This document shows positions 16,623-24,269 of a stretch of 41,797 bases of DNA, piece by piece. This DNA comes from Verrucomicrobiota bacterium (lineage in GTDB: Bacteria; Verrucomicrobiota; Verrucomicrobiia; Chthoniobacterales; Chthoniobacteraceae): positions 1 through 41,797 of the forward strand of contig VFJQ01000020.1 in the NCBI GenBank assembly GCA_009885995.1, given 5' to 3'. Made by a program: the position numbers and the translations under genes. A model generated the notes under the pieces. The model saw nothing but the letters and a program-made list of their open reading frames with translations. It had not been told where the DNA came from and ran no database searches. Within the stretch, counting starts at the first letter, position 1; the number at the start of each line of letters is the position of its first letter.

Positions 16623-18461
16623 ATGATCCATCTCGGCCTCGCTGCCATCGTCACCATCCTCGGCTTATTGCTCGCGCCCGCGAGCGGCGCCGATTTCATC
16701 CGCGTGAGTCGCGGCGCTCAAGGCTCGTGGTGTTTCGAGCAGGACGGGCGCCGGTTTTACTCGATGGGCATCTGCACCGTTATACCGCGCGAGGAGGCAC
16801 GAGGCGGGCAGGGCCGGTTTTACGACGGGGCGAAAGTGCGGGGCGGCGCGGAAGCGTGGGCCACGAGCGCGGTCGAGCGCATGACGTCATGGGGTTTCAA
16901 CACGGCGGGCTCGTGGTGCGACGAAGCGCTCTATGCGAAGGCCGGCTTGCACACACGCTACTTGTGGCTGGGCGCCGAGGTGGATGGGATCAAGCAGCGG
17001 CTCGTGAATGTCTTTTCGCCCGGTTACGCGGCGAAGATGGATGCGCTGTGCGCGGAGTTCGTCGTTCCGCACAAGGACGACGCGCGGCTCATCGGCTGGT
17101 TTCTCGATAACGAACTGCCCTGGTATGGCGAGCACGGCTGGCCGGAAGATCCGCATCGCAGCTTGCTCGACCTCACGCTGGCGCTGCCGTCGGGCGACCC
17201 GAACCGCGCGGAAGGCGTCCGCTTTCTCCGCGAAGCTTACGGCGATTTCGCGGGCTTCGCGCGCCAGTGGGACTCGTCGGCGACGACTTGGGAAGCGCTC
17301 GCCGATGGCGGCACGGTTCGCGCGAAGACAAAGCTCGTCGATGGGGTGAAGCAACGCTGGGCGGGGCATGTCGCGGAGCGATTCTTCAGCGTCTGCGCCG
17401 CGGCGGTGCGGAAGCACGATCCGAATCATCTCGTGCTCGGCAGCCGGTTCGCGGGCAATGCGCCGGGGCCCGTCTTTGCGGCGTGCGCGCGGCACTGCGA
17501 CGTGGTGTCGGTGAATCACTACGAGAAGGAAGGCATCGCTGCTCTCGCGTGGTGGGACCGCATGTATGCGATGGTGCAGAAGCCGATCCTGCTCACGGAG
17601 TTTTCGTGGCGTGCGACGGAGAACCGCTCGGGCAATCGCAACACGCTCGGCGCGGACGTGACGGTGCCGACACAGAGCGATCGCGCGGAGCGCTACGGGC
17701 GCTACGTCTCCGCGCTAATGTCGCGGCCTTACCTCGTCGGCACGCACTGGTTTCAATGGGCCGACGAACCGGAGCACGGACGCACTTTCGACGGCGAAAA
17801 CTCGAACTACGGCCTCGTGGACACGCAGGACCAGGCCTACGAGGAACTCATCGCCGCCGTGCAGAAGACACACGCAGCGCTGCCGACGCCGGACACTCGC
17901 TCGAGTGCGCTCCCCTCGCCCGCCGATCGCGACGGCCTCGCGTGGAATGCGCGCGCGCTTCCGACCCTTCCCGACGGCAGACTCGCCACGCCGGTCGAGT
18001 GCGCCGGCGCAGACACCACACCGCAGATTTCCGGCGATGACAAAGCCGGCAGTCGCGGCGCGGCGACGCGCGAGGGCTCGGCGTGGAAGCTCGATTACGA
18101 CAGCGGTCGCGGCTGGGGCTTGAACGCGATGTGGACGCCACCGGGCCAGCCGCTCGCCGGCGCGAAGGCGATCCGCGTGAGCTTCGAAGCCACCGCGGGC
18201 GCGAAATTCCAAATCGTCTTTTCCGAACGCGAAGAGGCCGGCGGCGACGGCGAGTGCTGGCTCAGCGACATCGTCACTTCGCCCGGTGGTAAGACGGAAG
18301 TGCAACTCGACCTGCGCGAGATGGAGCTGAACGCCTACGCTGGGAACCAGAAGGGCAATCGCCGCCTCGATCTCGACGCACTCCAAAACGCCGGGCTCTA
18401 TTTCCCGAGCGGCCAAGGCCAGGGCACCCTGCGCATCGCCGGCCTCGTGCTCGGCGATTGA
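16623..18461 (+). CDS. Exported clan GH-A glycoside hydrolase, beta-agarase-like, with C-terminal binding domain
   Basis: A 612-residue protein with a signal peptide (about 1-22). The TIM-barrel catalytic domain has LIGWFLDNELPWYGE, giving a general acid/base E164 preceded by N163, and PILLTEFSW with nucleophile E326, the classic N-E / E pair of clan GH-A. The DNEL-W form recalls GH50-type beta-agarases and GH42-like enzymes. After a Pro/Ala-rich linker (about 430-450), residues about 455-612 form a beta-rich, probably carbohydrate-binding domain (FQIVFSEREEAGGDGECWLS ... NRRLDLDALQNAGLYF). Likely role: periplasmic or secreted cleavage of a galactan-like or other polysaccharide. The exact GH family and substrate are uncertain. 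The DUF1080 gene follows 52 bp later on the same strand. Confidence 0.75.
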   Translation: MIHLGLAAIVTILGLLLAPASGADFIRVSRGAQGSWCFEQDGRRFYSMGICTVIPREEARGGQGRFYDGAKVRGGAEAWATSAVERMTSWGFNTAGSWCDEALYAKAGLHTRYLWLGAEVDGIKQRLVNVFSPGYAAKMDALCAEFVVPHKDDARLIGWFLDNELPWYGEHGWPEDPHRSLLDLTLALPSGDPNRAEGVRFLREAYGDFAGFARQWDSSATTWEALADGGTVRAKTKLVDGVKQRWAGHVAERFFSVCAAAVRKHDPNHLVLGSRFAGNAPGPVFAACARHCDVVSVNHYEKEGIAALAWWDRMYAMVQKPILLTEFSWRATENRSGNRNTLGADVTVPTQSDRAERYGRYVSALMSRPYLVGTHWFQWADEPEHGRTFDGENSNYGLVDTQDQAYEELIAAVQKTHAALPTPDTRSSALPSPADRDGLAWNARALPTLPDGRLATPVECAGADTTPQISGDDKAGSRGAATREGSAWKLDYDSGRGWGLNAMWTPPGQPLAGAKAIRVSFEATAGAKFQIVFSEREEAGGDGECWLSDIVTSPGGKTEVQLDLREMELNAYAGNQKGNRRLDLDALQNAGLYFPSGQGQGTLRIAGLVLGD

Positions 18462-18513
18462 GGCGCGATTTGGCAGTTGCGTCTGCACCCGTGCGCCCGG
18501 CAGTTTTCACCGC

Positions 18514-19080
18514 ATGAATCCCCGCTCCCTTCTAACTCTCTGTTTTATCGCCGCCGTCGCGCACGCCGATGACTTCAAGCCCGAGCCCGGCTTTGAGCTG
18601 ATCTTCAACGGCCGCGATCTCACCGGCTGGCATTTCAAAGACGGCCCGGCGTTTGACGGCAAGACCGCGTCGGACGACGAGCGTTACACGGCGGTGAATG
18701 GCGTCTTCACCGTGAACCCGCCGAAGGACGCGCCGCGCAAGGTGCAGCAAATCTGGACGGTGAAGGAGTTCCCGAAGGATTTCATCCTGCGGCTCGAATT
18801 CCGCGCCGGGGTGGACGCCGACAGCGGCATCTTCATCCGCAAACCCCAGCTCCAATGCCGCGACTACCTGCTCGCCGGGCCTTACAAAGAGTTGAAGAAA
18901 TACAAGCCGCAGGACTGGAACGAAATCGAAGTGGTGGTGAAAGGCGGCGTCGCCCGCGCCACGTGCAACGGCGAGGTGCTCGAAGAAGCGCTCAAGCTCC
19001 CCGAGACCGGCCCGATCGGCCTCGAAGGCGATCGCGGCTTGATGGAATACCGCCGCATCCGGGTGAAGGAACTGCCGTAG
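18514..19080 (+). CDS. DUF1080 / 3-keto-disaccharide hydrolase domain protein
   Basis: The 188-residue exported protein has a signal peptide (residues about 1-18, ending AVAHA) and a single DUF1080 domain of concanavalin-like fold: FELIFNGRDLTGWHFKDGPA, DFILRLEFRAGVDADSGIFI, KPQDWNEIEVVVKGG and PIGLEGDRGLMEYRRIRVKE. The family was named from 3-keto-disaccharide hydrolysis, and characterised members cleave or hydrate 3-keto-glycosides made by sugar C3 dehydrogenases. This gives it a plausible place downstream of the Gfo/Idh oxidoreductase encoded convergently. It ends before a strong inverted repeat that separates the two convergent genes. Confidence 0.9.
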   Translation: MNPRSLLTLCFIAAVAHADDFKPEPGFELIFNGRDLTGWHFKDGPAFDGKTASDDERYTAVNGVFTVNPPKDAPRKVQQIWTVKEFPKDFILRLEFRAGVDADSGIFIRKPQLQCRDYLLAGPYKELKKYKPQDWNEIEVVVKGGVARATCNGEVLEEALKLPETGPIGLEGDRGLMEYRRIRVKELP

Positions 19081-19082
19081 AT

Positions 19083-19166
19083 TTAACCACCAAGACACCA
19101 AGGCACAAAGGGAAGGAACCGACAGCCTCTCGCAGTTCCTTGGTGTCTTTGTGTCTTGGTGGTTAA
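19083..19166. repeat. Short-period inverted repeat (CCACCAAGACACCAAGG type)
   Basis: Arms of about 29 bases start TTAACCACCAAGACACCAAG and end CTTGGTGGTTAA, with a 26-base middle. The outer 15 bases pair perfectly. Each arm is itself a run of CACCAAG/ACACAAAG near-repeats. It exactly fills the gap between the convergent DUF1080 and Gfo/Idh genes (stops at 19080 and 19186) and could end transcription from both sides: the plus-strand copy ends in a T-rich arm and the minus-strand copy likewise. Confidence 0.8.
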
Positions 19167-19185
19167 AAACCGAGCGTCGCCGCGA

Positions 19186-20349
19186 TCAGACGCCCAGCTT
19201 CGTCCAAGCCGCGTTCTTCTTTGACGACGCGACGACCGCCTCGATGAACGCCATCCCGCGCACGCCGTCCTCGATCTTCGGGAAGTCGAGCGTGAGATCA
19301 TCCTTCGCGAGCTTCTTCTTCTCGATCCGCGCGCGGATCGCCCCGGCGAAGTTTTTGTAAACATTCGCGAAGGCTTCGAGGTAGCCTTCCGGATGCGCGG
19401 GCGGCGTGCGACCGGCGGCGATCGCGGCTTTGCCGAGGTAACCATTCGCCGTGCGATAGACCTGCATCGGCTGATCGGCCCACTTCACGAGCATCGTATT
19501 CGGCTCGCGCTGATGCCACTCGAGGCCGCCCAGTTCGCCATACACGCGGATGTTGAGATTGTTCTCCTCGCCCACGGAAATCTGCGACGAGTGCAGCACG
19601 CCCTTCGCGCCGCCCTTGAAGCGCAGCAGCACGTTCCCATCATCGTCGAGCTTGCGGCCCTTCACGAACGCCGTCAGGTCCGCCGCCAGCTCGCTGATCT
19701 GCAAGCCGGTGATGTACTCCGCGAGGTTCTCCGCGTGCGTGCCGATGTCGCCGATGCAACCCGCCGCGCCGCTCTTCTTCGGGTCCGTGCGCCAGCTCGC
19801 CTGCTTCTGCCCGGACGCTTCGATCCGCGTCGCCAGCCATCCTTGCGGATACTCGACAACGACTTTCCGGATCTTCCCGAGCTTGCCCGTGGCCACCATC
19901 TCGCGCGCCTGCTTCACGAGCGGGTAGCCGGTGTAGTTGTGCGTCAGGCCGTAGAGCAGACCACTCTTCTTCACGAGCGCCTGCAAGGTCTTCGCCTCCG
20001 CGAGATCGAACGTCGCCGGCTTATCGCTCAGCACGTGAAAGCCGTGCTCCAACGCCATCTTCGCCGGCGGGAAGTGCATGTGGTTCGGCGTCACGATCGA
20101 GATGAAATCCATCCGCTCACCGAGCGGCAGCGCGGTCTCGGCTTTGATCATCTCCGCGAACGATCCGTAACAGCGATCGACCGGCAGAAAGAGATCGCCG
20201 CCGGACGCCTTCGACTTTTCCGGATCGGAGCTGAACGCGCCGCAGACCAACTCGATCTGCTGATCCATCGCCGCCGCGATGCGATGCACCGCGCCGATGA
20301 AGGCGCCACGGCCGCCGCCGACCATTCCGTAACGAATTTTGCGAGACAT
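19186..20349 (-). CDS. Gfo/Idh/MocA family NAD(P)-dependent oxidoreductase
   Basis: A 387-residue protein with an N-terminal Rossmann fold (IRYGMVGGGRGAFIGAVHR, residues 5-23), the D/EKP motif as VLSDKPATFDLAEA, and GCIGDIGTHAENLAEYITG supplying the catalytic D-x-x-x-H region. A GFO_IDH_MocA C-terminal domain follows. Members oxidise sugar hydroxyls, often at C3, or inositols. No signal peptide or Tat motif is seen, so it is cytoplasmic. With DUF1080, TIM-barrel and ThuA proteins nearby, a 3-keto-sugar dehydrogenase role is likely, but substrate evidence is only contextual. The start at 20349 gives MSRKIRYGM. Confidence 0.88.
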   Translation of the reverse strand: MSRKIRYGMVGGGRGAFIGAVHRIAAAMDQQIELVCGAFSSDPEKSKASGGDLFLPVDRCYGSFAEMIKAETALPLGERMDFISIVTPNHMHFPPAKMALEHGFHVLSDKPATFDLAEAKTLQALVKKSGLLYGLTHNYTGYPLVKQAREMVATGKLGKIRKVVVEYPQGWLATRIEASGQKQASWRTDPKKSGAAGCIGDIGTHAENLAEYITGLQISELAADLTAFVKGRKLDDDGNVLLRFKGGAKGVLHSSQISVGEENNLNIRVYGELGGLEWHQREPNTMLVKWADQPMQVYRTANGYLGKAAIAAGRTPPAHPEGYLEAFANVYKNFAGAIRARIEKKKLAKDDLTLDFPKIEDGVRGMAFIEAVVASSKKNAAWTKLGV

Positions 20350-20457
20350 AAGGAGAGTGTGTTGGAGTTAGGGTATGAGTGTGAAGAGGGAGCGCGGGTG
20401 TAAGACGGGGCGGCGTTGTTCGGCAAGCGCGAAGCTCAACCGACACTCGCGGGCACG

Positions 20458-20934
20458 TTATCGAGAAACTTGATGCGTCTGGAGGAGCTTCGTGAAACGA
20501 CCGTCGTCGCGGAAATAAAACATCGACGCGCTCGGATGACTTCGGTCGGGAACAAGTAGGATCCAGAGGGTGGATCCATTGCCGGCGCGAGCGAGCGGGT
20601 AGTCCACATCTGCACGAGCGACTCGGAGGGTAAGTTTTCCAACCTTCTGGGGTTCGCCCTTGTGTTGGAGCATTACGGGATCGTCGTCACCCACTTGCGA
20701 CGAACGGAAAAACGCGTTGAGCGCGACGATCTCAGACTCGCCGCGAAACCTTGAGGAAAAAGCGCCAGTGCGGATGCTGACTTCGGAAGGAAGATTGGCG
20801 CGAATCGGGGTGCCCGAAACGAGAGCCCCCAAGCTGCGGTCCGCCTGCTCCAGTTGGGCACGCGGTGTGCAAGCCGACAGAACGATTGCGAGAGGGAGCG
20901 CGAAAGTGGGGAGGAAAGCTGCGTGTATGGGCAC
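20458..20934 (-). CDS. Small hypothetical lipoprotein
   Basis: Unrecognised 158-residue protein. Starting at the GTG at 20934, the N-terminus is hydrophobic and ends in the lipobox LSAC (Cys at residue 22), as expected for an outer-membrane or periplasmic lipoprotein. The mature part has no known motif; a charged region with SEIVALNAFFRSSQVGDDDP is followed by beta-like segments (GKLTLRVARADVDY, TLWILLVPDRSHPSASMFYF). The open frame continues upstream into a block of tandem palindromes (20948-21184), so longer start choices would put repeat DNA into the protein. GC content is lower than neighbours. The Gfo/Idh gene begins 108 bp downstream on the same strand. Confidence 0.6.
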   Translation of the reverse strand: MPIHAAFLPTFALPLAIVLSACTPRAQLEQADRSLGALVSGTPIRANLPSEVSIRTGAFSSRFRGESEIVALNAFFRSSQVGDDDPVMLQHKGEPQKVGKLTLRVARADVDYPLARAGNGSTLWILLVPDRSHPSASMFYFRDDGRFTKLLQTHQVSR

Positions 20935-20947
20935 CGTTTCCTCCTCG

Positions 20948-21184
20948 TTCCCAAACTCCGTTTGGGAATGCAAGTGCGGCGGCAACTTTGTTGCCGGAGG
21001 TGGGGCCGTGTCCCGGAGGGACACCGGAGATTAGCCCCGGGTGTCAACCCGGGGAACCCGTCTCCGCGAACATCCGCCCTGAAAGGACGGCGGAACTTCC
21101 CGCGCCCAGTCCTGGCGCATCCGCAGGGCGGGCGTTTTCCGGTGGCTGACGCCACCGGCTAATTTCCATCGTCCCTTCGGGACG
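20948..21184. repeat. Mosaic of tandem stem-loops with two inverted copies of a composite element
   Basis: At least six perfect or near-perfect hairpins follow each other: 20948-20968 (TTCCCAAA stem), 20980-20996 (CGGCAAC), 21008-21024 (GTGTCCC), 21035-21054 (CCCCGGGT), 21139-21158 (CCGGTGGC) and 21170-21184 (CGTCCC); weaker ones lie at about 21073-21094 and 21100-21117. The unit 21008-21056 (GTCCC hairpin, then ATTAGCC, then a second hairpin, then GGAA) recurs in inverted orientation at 21136-21184 with different but self-complementary stem sequences. The block lies between divergently transcribed genes (starts at 20934 and 21283), so it may carry promoters as well as structure. Confidence 0.85.
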
Positions 21185-21282
21185 GCTGCTCTTGCGGAGC
21201 GCATGGCCGATTTCGCATAAATGATGTCAGCGCAGTCCGCGCTTGGCTCGGGGTTGTTCCGACTGTGAAACTCCCGCCCGCC

Positions 21283-23097
21283 ATGCGTCCCCTGCTCTTC
21301 TCGCTCCTCACCGTCACGGCACTCGCCGCCGATAGTCCCAACCCACCCGGTTTCCTCGTGCAGCCCGGCGACGGCATGAAGCCGGAGGAAACCGCGCGCG
21401 CGATGAAACTGCCCGACGGATTCCGCGCACAGGTCTTTGCGGGCGAGCCGGACGTGCATCAGCCGATCGCCTTCGCCATCGACGATCGCGGGCGGCTCTG
21501 GGTGCTGGAAAACTACAGCTACCCGGAATGGAAGCCGGAGGGGAACGACCGCATCATGATCTTCGAGGACCAGGATGGCGACGGGCGCTTCGACACGTCG
21601 AAAGTCTTCTACGACAAGATCAACATGGGCTCAGGCATCGAGGTCGGCTTCGGCGGAGTGTGGGTCGGCACACCGCCGAACCTGCTCTTCATCCCCGACA
21701 AAAACGGCGACGACGTGCCCGACGCCTCGCCCGAGATCGTGCTCGATGGCTGGGAGCACCAGGACATGCACGAGACGGTGAACTCGTTCAACTGGGGCCC
21801 CGACGGCTGGCTCTACGGCACGCAAGGCGTGTTCACTTTCTCAAATGTCGGCAAACCCGGCGCGCCCGACAGCGAGCGCATCAAGCTCAACGCGTGCGTG
21901 TGGCGGCTGCATCCGCAGACGCGGAAGTTCGAGGTCTTCGCGCACGGCGCTTCGAACCAATGGGGCGTGGACTGGAACGACTACGGTCAGGCCTTCATCA
22001 CCGCGTGCGTGATCCCGCATCTCTACCACGTCGCGCAGGGCGGGCTGTATCAGCGGCAGAGCGGCGCGCACTTCAACGCGAACGCCTACGAGGACATCAA
22101 GACTATCGCCAAGCACCGGCACTGGGCCGGCGGCAGCATCGCGGAGTCGCGGCTCGGCGGCGACACCACCGACGCGGCGGGCGGCGGTCACGCACACTGC
22201 GGAGCGCTCGTCTATCTCGGCGAGCAATTCCCCGCCGAATACCGCGGCACGATCTTCATGAACAACATCCACGGCAACCGGATGAACAACGACTCACTCA
22301 CGCCCGCGGGCAGCGGCTACGTCGGCGACCGGCGGCCCGATTTCATGAAGTCCGGCGACAAGTGGTATCGCGGCCTCGGCATCAAGCAGGCGCCCGACGG
22401 CGGGATCTACACGCTCGATTGGTATGACCGCCGCGCCTGCCACCAGCAGCGCCCGCACGACCGGACGAATGGGCGCATTTACAAGATCAGCTACGGCAAG
22501 CCGACGCCGTGGACCGGCGACATCGCGAAGCTCAGCGACGCCGAACTCGTGAAACTCCAGACGAGCAAAAACGAATGGCTCGTCCGCCACGCGCGGCGCG
22601 TCTTGCAGGAGCGCGGCGCGAACGTGGGCACCGAACTCAAGGCGCTCGTCGCCGACACAAAGCTCGACACGCCGCAACGCCTCCGCGCACTGTGGGCGCT
22701 CCACGCGATCAAAGACAGCGACGCCAGCCTGCTCGCCGACAAGGACGAATATCTCCGCGCGTGGACCATCCAGCTTCTCTGCGAAAACGGCGCGCCGTCC
22801 GCGGACGTGCTCGCGAAATTCGACGCGCTCGCCGACTCCGACCCTTCGCCCATCGTGCGCCTCTACCTCGCCGCCGCGTGCCAGCGGCTGCCGCTCGATG
22901 CGCGCTTCCCCATAATCTCCGGCCTGCTCGCGCACGGGGAGGACAAGGACGATCACAATCTGCCTGTGATGTATTGGCTCGCCGCCGAGCCCGTCGTCGG
23001 CGCATCTCCGGAGAAAGGCGCCATCCTGCTCGGCACATGCGCGCTCCCGAAGGTGCAGGAGTTCATCGCCCGCCGCCTAGCCACCTCCGCCAAATGA
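21283..23097 (+). CDS. PVC-type membrane-bound dehydrogenase, propeller plus HEAT region
   Basis: The 604-residue exported protein has a signal peptide (MRPLLFSLLTVTALAA) and a six-bladed NHL/PQQ-dehydrogenase-like propeller (about 40-400) of the kind annotated in Pirellula/Verrucomicrobium as 'putative membrane-bound dehydrogenase'. Markers are LPDGFRAQVFAGEPDVHQPI, DDRGRLWVLENYSYPEW, IFEDQDGDGRFD, WGPDGWLYGTQGVF and GGIYTLDWYDRRACHQQ. Residues about 410-604 are alpha-helical HEAT-like repeats. The ATG at 21283 is preferred; an in-frame GTG lies 18 bases upstream. The stop overlaps the next start (ATGA). That next gene encodes the heme part usually fused to this domain, so the two proteins probably act as one complex. 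Substrate unknown; sugar or alcohol oxidation is a family-level guess. Confidence 0.85.
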   Translation: MRPLLFSLLTVTALAADSPNPPGFLVQPGDGMKPEETARAMKLPDGFRAQVFAGEPDVHQPIAFAIDDRGRLWVLENYSYPEWKPEGNDRIMIFEDQDGDGRFDTSKVFYDKINMGSGIEVGFGGVWVGTPPNLLFIPDKNGDDVPDASPEIVLDGWEHQDMHETVNSFNWGPDGWLYGTQGVFTFSNVGKPGAPDSERIKLNACVWRLHPQTRKFEVFAHGASNQWGVDWNDYGQAFITACVIPHLYHVAQGGLYQRQSGAHFNANAYEDIKTIAKHRHWAGGSIAESRLGGDTTDAAGGGHAHCGALVYLGEQFPAEYRGTIFMNNIHGNRMNNDSLTPAGSGYVGDRRPDFMKSGDKWYRGLGIKQAPDGGIYTLDWYDRRACHQQRPHDRTNGRIYKISYGKPTPWTGDIAKLSDAELVKLQTSKNEWLVRHARRVLQERGANVGTELKALVADTKLDTPQRLRALWALHAIKDSDASLLADKDEYLRAWTIQLLCENGAPSADVLAKFDALADSDPSPIVRLYLAAACQRLPLDARFPIISGLLAHGEDKDDHNLPVMYWLAAEPVVGASPEKGAILLGTCALPKVQEFIARRLATSAK

Positions 23098-24269
23098 AAC
23101 GCTCGCTCTTCGTCCTCGCTCTCGCGACCACCGCGCTCGCGCAATCGCCGAACGTGCTCAGCCTGCTCGCGCAGCAGGTCGGCAAGACGAGCGATCCCGC
23201 CACGCAGCGCAACATCCTCCGCGGCATGAACGCCGCGCTGCAGGGCCGCAGCGGCGTCGCCGCGCCACCGGAGTGGGACGCGCTCGCAAAGCAACTAGCC
23301 GCCAGCCCCGACGCCGAGGTGCGCGAGCTCGCGCTCTCGATCGGCATCGTCTTCGGCACGAAGGAAGCGCTCGACTCGTTGCGCACGATCGCCGCGGACA
23401 CGAAGGCCACTCCCGCCGCGCGGCAGCGCGCGATCGAGTCGCTTGTCGCTCGCAAGGATGCGGGCACCGCACCGATCCTGCGCGAACTCATCGGCAAGGC
23501 CGGCCCGCTGCGCGCCGCCACGATCCGCGGACTCGCCAGCTACGACGCCGCGGACACCGCTGGTCTGCTGCTCGGGGCCTACGCTGGCTTCACCGCCGAG
23601 GAGAAACGCGACGCCGTCTCCACGCTCGCCGCGCGCCCGGCGTGGGCAAAGCAACTCGTCGCCGCACTCGATGCGCAGCGGGTGCCGCGCGCGGATTTCT
23701 CCGCCTCGCTCGTCCGCCAGCTTCGCGGCTACAAGGACGCGAACATCGACGCCGCGCTCGACATACACTTCGGCAAACTCTCCGGCACCACCGACAAGCA
23801 GCCGGAGATCGCCGCGGTCAAAAAGTGGCTCACGCCCGACTTCGTGAAAGCGGGCAACGCGGGCAAAGGCCGCGAGGTCTTCGTCCGCACCTGCGCGGTG
23901 TGCCACAAGCTCTTCGACGCCGGCAACGAGATCGGCCCCGAGCTCACCGGCGCGAACCGCACCGACATCGATTACCTGCTGCAAAACATCGTCGATCCAA
24001 ACGCTCTGATCGGCGCCGACTACCAGCTCCAGACCATCGAGCTCAAAGACGGGCGCATCCTCGCCGGCATGACCCGCGGGGAGAATGCGAACACGCTCAC
24101 GCTGCGCACGCTCGCGGAGCAGACGGTCGTTTCCAAAACCGACGTGAAGACGCGCACCGTCAGCCCGATGTCGATGATGCCAGAGGGCCAACTCCTCGCG
24201 CTGCCGAAGGAGGACGTGCGCGATCTCTTCCTCTACCTCGCAAGCCCGCAGCAGGTGCCGCTGCCGTGA
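23094..24269 (+). CDS. HEAT-repeat protein with Verrucomicrobium-type c-heme domain
   Basis: The 391-residue exported protein has a signal peptide (MKRSLFVLALATTALA), then HEAT-like helical repeats (about 20-240). The C-terminal domain begins GKGREVFVRTC and carries the heme motif C-A-V-C-H near residue 266. After it come GNEIGPELTGANRTDIDYLL, QNIVDPNALIGADYQLQTIE and a terminal PKEDVRDLFLYLAS. This matches the Pirellula/Verrucomicrobium-type heme-binding domain. It is coupled by ATGA to the propeller gene and overlaps the following gene by GTGA, making a three-gene operon. Likely role: electron acceptor subunit for the propeller dehydrogenase. Confidence 0.85.
   Translation: MKRSLFVLALATTALAQSPNVLSLLAQQVGKTSDPATQRNILRGMNAALQGRSGVAAPPEWDALAKQLAASPDAEVRELALSIGIVFGTKEALDSLRTIAADTKATPAARQRAIESLVARKDAGTAPILRELIGKAGPLRAATIRGLASYDAADTAGLLLGAYAGFTAEEKRDAVSTLAARPAWAKQLVAALDAQRVPRADFSASLVRQLRGYKDANIDAALDIHFGKLSGTTDKQPEIAAVKKWLTPDFVKAGNAGKGREVFVRTCAVCHKLFDAGNEIGPELTGANRTDIDYLLQNIVDPNALIGADYQLQTIELKDGRILAGMTRGENANTLTLRTLAEQTVVSKTDVKTRTVSPMSMMPEGQLLALPKEDVRDLFLYLASPQQVPLP

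Noticed and set aside
20948..21184. CRISPR array or tRNA cluster
   Set aside because: The hairpins are not regularly spaced direct repeats with unique spacers, and no cloverleaf with tRNA consensus is visible.
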